A DNA stretch of 9,044 bases from Dehalococcoidia bacterium (lineage in GTDB: Bacteria; Chloroflexota; Dehalococcoidia; Dehalococcoidales; RBG-16-60-22). Numbering within the stretch: the first letter of the stretch is position 1; every line of letters begins with the position of its first letter. The stretch is from positions 1 through 9,044 of the forward strand of contig JAUWLN010000069.1 of assembly GCA_030613665.1 (NCBI GenBank). Reading direction: 5' to 3'. The notes beneath the pieces were generated by a model. It searched no databases. It was not told the origin of the DNA and saw only the letters and a list, made by a program, of their open reading frames with translations. The position numbers and the translations under genes are program-made. Positions 6,457-9,044 of the stretch are shown here, in pieces.

Positions 6457-6642
6457 CTACCAGCTTGATTTTCTTACTCCCGGAAGCTGACCGGCCAGTG
6501 CCAGTCGGCGGAAACAGATTCGGCACAGGCCAAACTGGCGGATGTAAGCACGCGGCCGCCCGCACAGATGGCAGCGGTTGCGCTGCTGTACCTTGAATTT
6601 GGTTGGCTTCCCTGCTTTAACGATTTTCGATTTCTTTGCCAT
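6457..6642 (-). CDS. rpsN: 30S ribosomal protein S14, zinc-dependent type Z
   Basis: S14 lies in the head of the small subunit next to the decoding region. The 61-residue product is the short zinc form (also called rpsZ), not the roughly 100-residue cysteine-free form of enterobacteria. The zinc ligands are Cys24, Cys27, Cys40 and Cys43, in RNRCHLCGRPRAY at 21-33 and FGLCRICFRRLA at 37-48, followed by the conserved end LPGVRKSSW. The ATG has GGAG six bases upstream, overlapping the end of rplE, which ends 2 nt before. The position between rplE and rpsH is standard. Genomes with this form sometimes carry a second zinc-independent copy elsewhere, which cannot be judged here. Confidence 0.98.
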   Translation of the reverse strand: MAKKSKIVKAGKPTKFKVQQRNRCHLCGRPRAYIRQFGLCRICFRRLALAGQLPGVRKSSW

Positions 6643-6644
6643 TC

Positions 6645-7196
6645 CTACTCCGTTCCGTCCTTGGCAAAAGGCATGCCGAGCAGTTCGAGAAGATGCCTGC
6701 CTTCTTCATCGGTCTTTGCCGTGGTGGCGATTGCTATTTCCAGGCCGCGCAACTTTTCTATCTTGTCGTAGTCTATTTCTGGGAACGCGATCTGCTCTTT
6801 GAAGCCCAGGGTATAATTCCCGCGACCGTCAAATGCGGTTGGAGATACTCCGGAAAACTCGCGCATCCGGGGCAGGACCGCGTTAATCAGTCGGTCAAGG
6901 AAGTCATACATCCGTTCGCCGCGCAGAGTTACCTTCATACCGATGGGCATCCCTGTCCGCAGTCTGAAGGCGGCGATTGATTTCCGGGAACGGGTGATAA
7001 CCGGGTGCTGCCCGGAAATGGCGGACAGCTCAGCTTCGGCCGACTCCAGGGCTTTGGCATTCTGAATCGCCTCACCGAGGCCGATATTGAGCACAACTTT
7101 AATCAGGCGCGGTACTTCCATAATATTACGGTATTCGTGGCGCTCCATCAGGGCGGACACCGCTTCTTTCTGATATTTCTCTTTCAACCGCGACAT
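6645..7196 (-). CDS. rplE: 50S ribosomal protein L5
   Basis: L5 binds 5S rRNA, sits in the central protuberance and contacts S13 and the P-site tRNA. The 183-residue product has the usual length. Visible landmarks are the N-terminal LKEKYQKEAVSAL at 4-16, the conserved segment VPRLIKVVLNIGLGEA at 28-43, GQHPVITRSRKSIAAFRLR at 62-80 with GMPIGMKVTLRG at 82-93, and the C-terminal FPEIDYDKI at 138-146 with GLEIAIATTAKTDEEGRHLL at 151-170. The rplX stop codon and this ATG abut exactly (TAG then ATG), and the Shine-Dalgarno sequence AGAGGTG lies inside the last codons of rplX. In E. coli the S8 operator lies at this junction; there is no intergenic space for it here. Confidence 0.98.
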   Translation of the reverse strand: MSRLKEKYQKEAVSALMERHEYRNIMEVPRLIKVVLNIGLGEAIQNAKALESAEAELSAISGQHPVITRSRKSIAAFRLRTGMPIGMKVTLRGERMYDFLDRLINAVLPRMREFSGVSPTAFDGRGNYTLGFKEQIAFPEIDYDKIEKLRGLEIAIATTAKTDEEGRHLLELLGMPFAKDGTE

Positions 7197-7514
7197 CTAG
7201 TCAATCACCTCTTTGCACTTGTGGCAAATCCTTACTTTTCGCCCGTCATCGAGAAAGGTGAAGCCCACGCGGGTGGGGTGGTTACACTTTCCGCACAGTA
7301 ACATGACGTTGGAAGCATCAATTTGCGCCTCCAGGTCAATAATGCCGGCCTGCTTGACCTGCCCCCTTGCGCGGGAGTGCTTTTTGATGAAGTTGATCCC
7401 TTCCACGATAATCCGGTTTTTCTTGGGATAGGCAAAGCGCACCTTGCCTCTTTTCCCTTTGTCCTTGCCGGCCATTACCTGCACCGTATCGTTCTTTCTG
7501 ATCTTCATTATCAT
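7197..7514 (-). CDS. rplX: 50S ribosomal protein L24 with C-terminal zinc ribbon
   Basis: L24 is an assembly initiator that binds the 5' region of 23S rRNA near the peptide exit. The 105-residue product has the KOW motif at the N-terminus (KNDTVQVMAGKDKGKRGKV at 7-25), then GINFIKKHSR at 39-48, and a C-terminal zinc-ribbon pattern with Cys74, Cys77, Cys97 and Cys100 (CGKC and CHKC), found in many but not all bacterial L24 proteins. Two in-frame ATGs are close together: 7514 and 7508. The second, giving MKIRKND, matches the usual N-terminus and has a better spacing (9 nt) from AAAGG, so the true start may be 7508 and the protein 103 residues. Confidence 0.97.
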   Translation of the reverse strand: MIMKIRKNDTVQVMAGKDKGKRGKVRFAYPKKNRIIVEGINFIKKHSRARGQVKQAGIIDLEAQIDASNVMLLCGKCNHPTRVGFTFLDDGRKVRICHKCKEVID

Positions 7515-7520
7515 TTACCT

Positions 7521-7889
7521 TTAAAGGACTTCCGGCGCCAGAGAAATTATCTTGGTGAAGTCTTTATCTCTCAATTCCCTGGCTACGGGCCCGAAGATTC
7601 GGGTTCCCCGCGGATTGTTTTTGTCGGTCAGTATTACCGCGGCATTTTCATCGAACCTGATATATGAGCCATCAGGGCGCCGGTAGGGTTGGGCGGTACG
7701 TACTATCACTGCCCGCACCACTTCGCCCTTTTTCGTGGCGGCATTGGGAATAGCTTTTTTCACCGAGGCGACGATGATATCGCCAACCCGGGCGTACCTC
7801 TTTCTCGTGCCACCGAGCACATTGATGCACATTATTTCCCGGGCTCCGGTATTGTCTGCGGCTCTTAATCTGGTGTAAGACTGAATCAT
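7521..7889 (-). CDS. rplN: 50S ribosomal protein L14
   Basis: L14 lies on the subunit interface of the large subunit, next to L19, and forms a bridge to 16S rRNA; in many bacteria it is also the target of the silencing factor RsfS. The 122-residue product has exactly the normal length. It starts MIQSYTRLRAADNTGAREIMCI, contains VGDIIVASVKKAIP at 36-49, the signature region KKGEVVRAVIVRT at 53-65 with RFDENAAVIL at 78-87, and ends with GTRIFGPVARELRDKDFTKI at 95-114. The upstream gap of 18 nt contains only a weak Shine-Dalgarno match (GGGG). rplX follows after 6 nt. Confidence 0.98.
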   Translation of the reverse strand: MIQSYTRLRAADNTGAREIMCINVLGGTRKRYARVGDIIVASVKKAIPNAATKKGEVVRAVIVRTAQPYRRPDGSYIRFDENAAVILTDKNNPRGTRIFGPVARELRDKDFTKIISLAPEVL

Positions 7890-7907
7890 AATATTAAACC
7901 CCGTTGG

Positions 7908-8189
7908 TTATGATATCTCCTGTGGTAGAATCTCGGCGACCTCTCCCTTGGTGATTATCTCGGCGACGCGCCAGTGCTTTTGTCGGGAGAGCGGCCGGGT
8001 CTCCACAATCCTGACCCTGTCCCCTATCCGGCACTCGTTTTTTTCATCATGAGCCTTGTATTTGGTCGCCCAGGTTATGGTCTTTCGGTACTTCGGGAAG
8101 CGCTTGAGCTTGTTAACGGAGACCACCACCGTCTTATCCATACGATTGTTGATTACGCGTCCAATCAGGGTTTTACGCTTCTCTTCCAT
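7908..8189 (-). CDS. rpsQ: 30S ribosomal protein S17
   Basis: S17 is an OB-fold protein that binds 16S rRNA early in assembly, near the 5' domain. The 93-residue product has the typical N-terminal KTLIGRVINNRMDKTVVVSV at 6-25, the loop FPKYRKTITWATKYKAHDE at 31-49, and the family signature GDRVRIVETRPLSRQKHWRV at 56-75, followed by a short variable tail. The ATG is 4 nt after the rpmC stop; the best Shine-Dalgarno sequence, GGAGAT, is inside the last rpmC codons, about 11 nt away. The order rpmC-rpsQ-rplN is the standard junction between the S10 and spc operons, here with no sign of a break. Confidence 0.98.
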   Translation of the reverse strand: MEEKRKTLIGRVINNRMDKTVVVSVNKLKRFPKYRKTITWATKYKAHDEKNECRIGDRVRIVETRPLSRQKHWRVAEIITKGEVAEILPQEIS

Positions 8190-8193
8190 GGCG

Positions 8194-8394
8194 TTATCTT
8201 ATCTCCAGTTCTCTTTCTCTCAGTATGGTTCTAATCCGGGCAATCCGCTTTTTCACCATCGGCAGCTCGCGGTGATTCACCTGCTGCCTCGTGGCCACCC
8301 GGAAACGCAGGTTAAGCAACTCCTGCTTTGAGTCTTCCAGCTGCTTTTTCAGGTCTTCCGTGCCTAGTGCTCTGAATTCACCAACCCTGACCAT
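8194..8394 (-). CDS. rpmC: 50S ribosomal protein L29
   Basis: L29 is a small, mostly helical protein near the exit of the peptide tunnel, next to L23, where trigger factor and the signal recognition particle dock. The 66-residue product has the family pattern: LGTEDLKKQLEDSKQELLNLRFRVATRQ at 10-37, with the conserved LxxLRF segment, and the second helix VKKRIARIRTILRERE at 47-62. The ATG at 8394 has AAAGGA in the 20-nt gap after rplP. The gene is complete and of normal length, flanked by rplP and rpsQ as expected. Confidence 0.97.
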   Translation of the reverse strand: MVRVGEFRALGTEDLKKQLEDSKQELLNLRFRVATRQQVNHRELPMVKKRIARIRTILRERELEIR

Positions 8395-8414
8395 TGTCCA
8401 ATTCCTTTATACTG

Positions 8415-8843
8415 TCATTGCTGCTGAGCGGTAACCGTCTCCCGCGCCACGAACTTGGTGGCAATCGGGAGCTTGTGTGAAGCCAGGCGCATCGCTTCTT
8501 TGGCGGTTTCTTCGTCAACGCCTGCCATCTCAAACATCATTCTCCCCGGTTTAACCACGGCTACCCAGTGGTCGGGACTGCCCTTGCCGCTTCCCATGCG
8601 GGTCTCCGCCGGCTTCTTGGTGACCGGCTTATCCGGGAAAACGCGTATCCAGACCTTGCCGCCACGGCGGATATAACGGGTAATGGCGCGCCGCGCGGCC
8701 TCAATCTGCTCTGCCGTTACCCAGGCCGATTCCAGTGCCTGCATGCCATAATCACCGAAAGTTGTGGTATTGGCTGAATGGGCACTGCCTCTGCGGTGTC
8801 CTTTATGTGATTTGCGATATTTAACCCGTTTTGGTTGTAGCAT
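8415..8843 (-). CDS. rplP: 50S ribosomal protein L16
   Basis: L16 organises the A-site region of 23S rRNA and is needed for late large-subunit assembly. The 142-residue product has the expected length and motifs: MLQPKRVKYRKSHKGHRRG at 1-19, TFGDYGMQALESAWVTAEQIEAARRA at about 28-53, RRGGKVWIRVFPDKPVTKKPAETRMGSGKG at about 59-88, and VKPGRMMFEM at about 97-106. Arg82 in the TRMGSGKG loop corresponds to the arginine hydroxylated by YcfD in E. coli; whether this happens here is unknown. The ATG has GGAG and GAGGA upstream, and lies inside the 3' end of rpsC, a 23-nt overlap in another frame. Confidence 0.98.
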   Translation of the reverse strand: MLQPKRVKYRKSHKGHRRGSAHSANTTTFGDYGMQALESAWVTAEQIEAARRAITRYIRRGGKVWIRVFPDKPVTKKPAETRMGSGKGSPDHWVAVVKPGRMMFEMAGVDEETAKEAMRLASHKLPIATKFVARETVTAQQQ

Positions 8844-9044
8844 CTTTTTCCTCGTCTCCGGTTACATTGACAGCTTCTGCCTCAGTGGCAGTGTCGCTGG
8901 TCGATTTCTTTTTTCGGCTTCGTTTAACGGTCGCCTTCGCCGGTTTTCCCCCGGCTTTCTCTTCGGCCGCCCCATCGGGGGGTTCTACCGGGGGGGCCTG
9001 GTTTTTTTCCGCCGGCGTGGCGGCTGGGGTGGGAGCCGTGGCGG
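8821..9044 (-). CDS. rpsC: 30S ribosomal protein S3, C-terminal tail only
   Basis: The gene enters from the right edge; only the last 73 codons are present (first complete codon at 9042, TAA at 8823-8821). The sequence is low-complexity: Ala, Pro, Thr and Glu in the first half (for example ATAPTPAATPAEKNQ), a basic patch VKRSRKKKS at 39-47, then an acidic stretch ending GDEEKDATTKTG. No KH-domain sequence is left in the window. Identity rests on position, since rpsC directly precedes rplP in essentially all S10 operons, and on the fact that S3 in several phyla carries such a disordered tail. The other two forward frames of this strand contain stops, so this is the coding frame. It overlaps rplP by 23 nt. 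The DNA is unusually rich in homopolymer runs. Confidence 0.82.
   Translation of the reverse strand, partial: ATAPTPAATPAEKNQAPPVEPPDGAAEEKAGGKPAKATVKRSRKKKSTSDTATEAEAVNVTGDEEKDATTKTG

Noticed and set aside
6437..6565. A 43-residue N-terminal extension of S8 in the same open frame.
   Set aside because: It overlaps rpsN, bears no resemblance to S8, and the ATG at 6436 has its own ribosome binding site and the standard family N-terminus.
1..9044. Search for transfer RNA genes, insertion sequences, CRISPR repeats, terminators, toxin-antitoxin or defence genes.
   Set aside because: The minus strand is filled by conserved ribosomal and housekeeping genes with gaps of at most 22 nt, leaving no room for these, and no direct or inverted repeat of note was seen.

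Overview
The window is one uninterrupted run of ribosomal-protein and housekeeping genes, all on the minus strand. Read in transcription order (right to left) it is the end of the S10 operon, the whole spc operon and the start of the alpha operon, fused into one cluster: rpsC (3' end only) - rplP - rpmC - rpsQ - rplN - rplX - rplE - rpsN - rpsH - rplF - rplR - rpsE - rpmD - rplO - secY - adk - map - infA - rpmJ - rpsM - rpsK - rpsD (first four codons only). Twenty genes are complete and two are cut by the window edges. No gap exceeds 22 nt, and five neighbouring pairs overlap. I see no RNA gene, mobile element, CRISPR array, terminator hairpin or non-coding stretch worth naming.

The organism is a bacterium. 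Insertion of adk-map-infA between secY and rpmJ is the order common in Gram-positives and many deep bacterial phyla and differs from E. coli. The short zinc-type S14, L24 with a zinc ribbon, the zinc form of L36 and Adk with a four-cysteine LID also fit such a lineage. The fairly GC-rich DNA, the Ala/Pro/Lys-rich tail on S3 and the general look of the proteins suggest Chloroflexota, possibly Dehalococcoidia. That placement is an impression from memory, not a demonstrated result.

Region by region: 7197-9044 encodes S3 (tail), L16, L29, S17, L14 and L24. 3912-7196 encodes L5, S14, S8, L6, L18, S5, L30 and L15. 2621-3931 encodes SecY, the channel of the Sec translocon. 974-2611 encodes adenylate kinase, methionine aminopeptidase and initiation factor IF-1. 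1-953 encodes L36, S13, S11 and the start of S4. Together these supply ribosome parts, an initiation factor, N-terminal methionine removal, protein export and nucleotide balance for growth. Most genes have a clear Shine-Dalgarno sequence, often inside the end of the gene before, so translational coupling is likely throughout.

I did not find an undescribed system here. The points most worth a second look are small: a heptamer of the classic -1 slippery type in the homopolymer-rich tail of rpsC, a promoter-like sequence at the secY-adk junction next to a TTG start, the chain of overlaps from rpsE to secY, and the lack of room for E. coli-style S8 and S4 operators.
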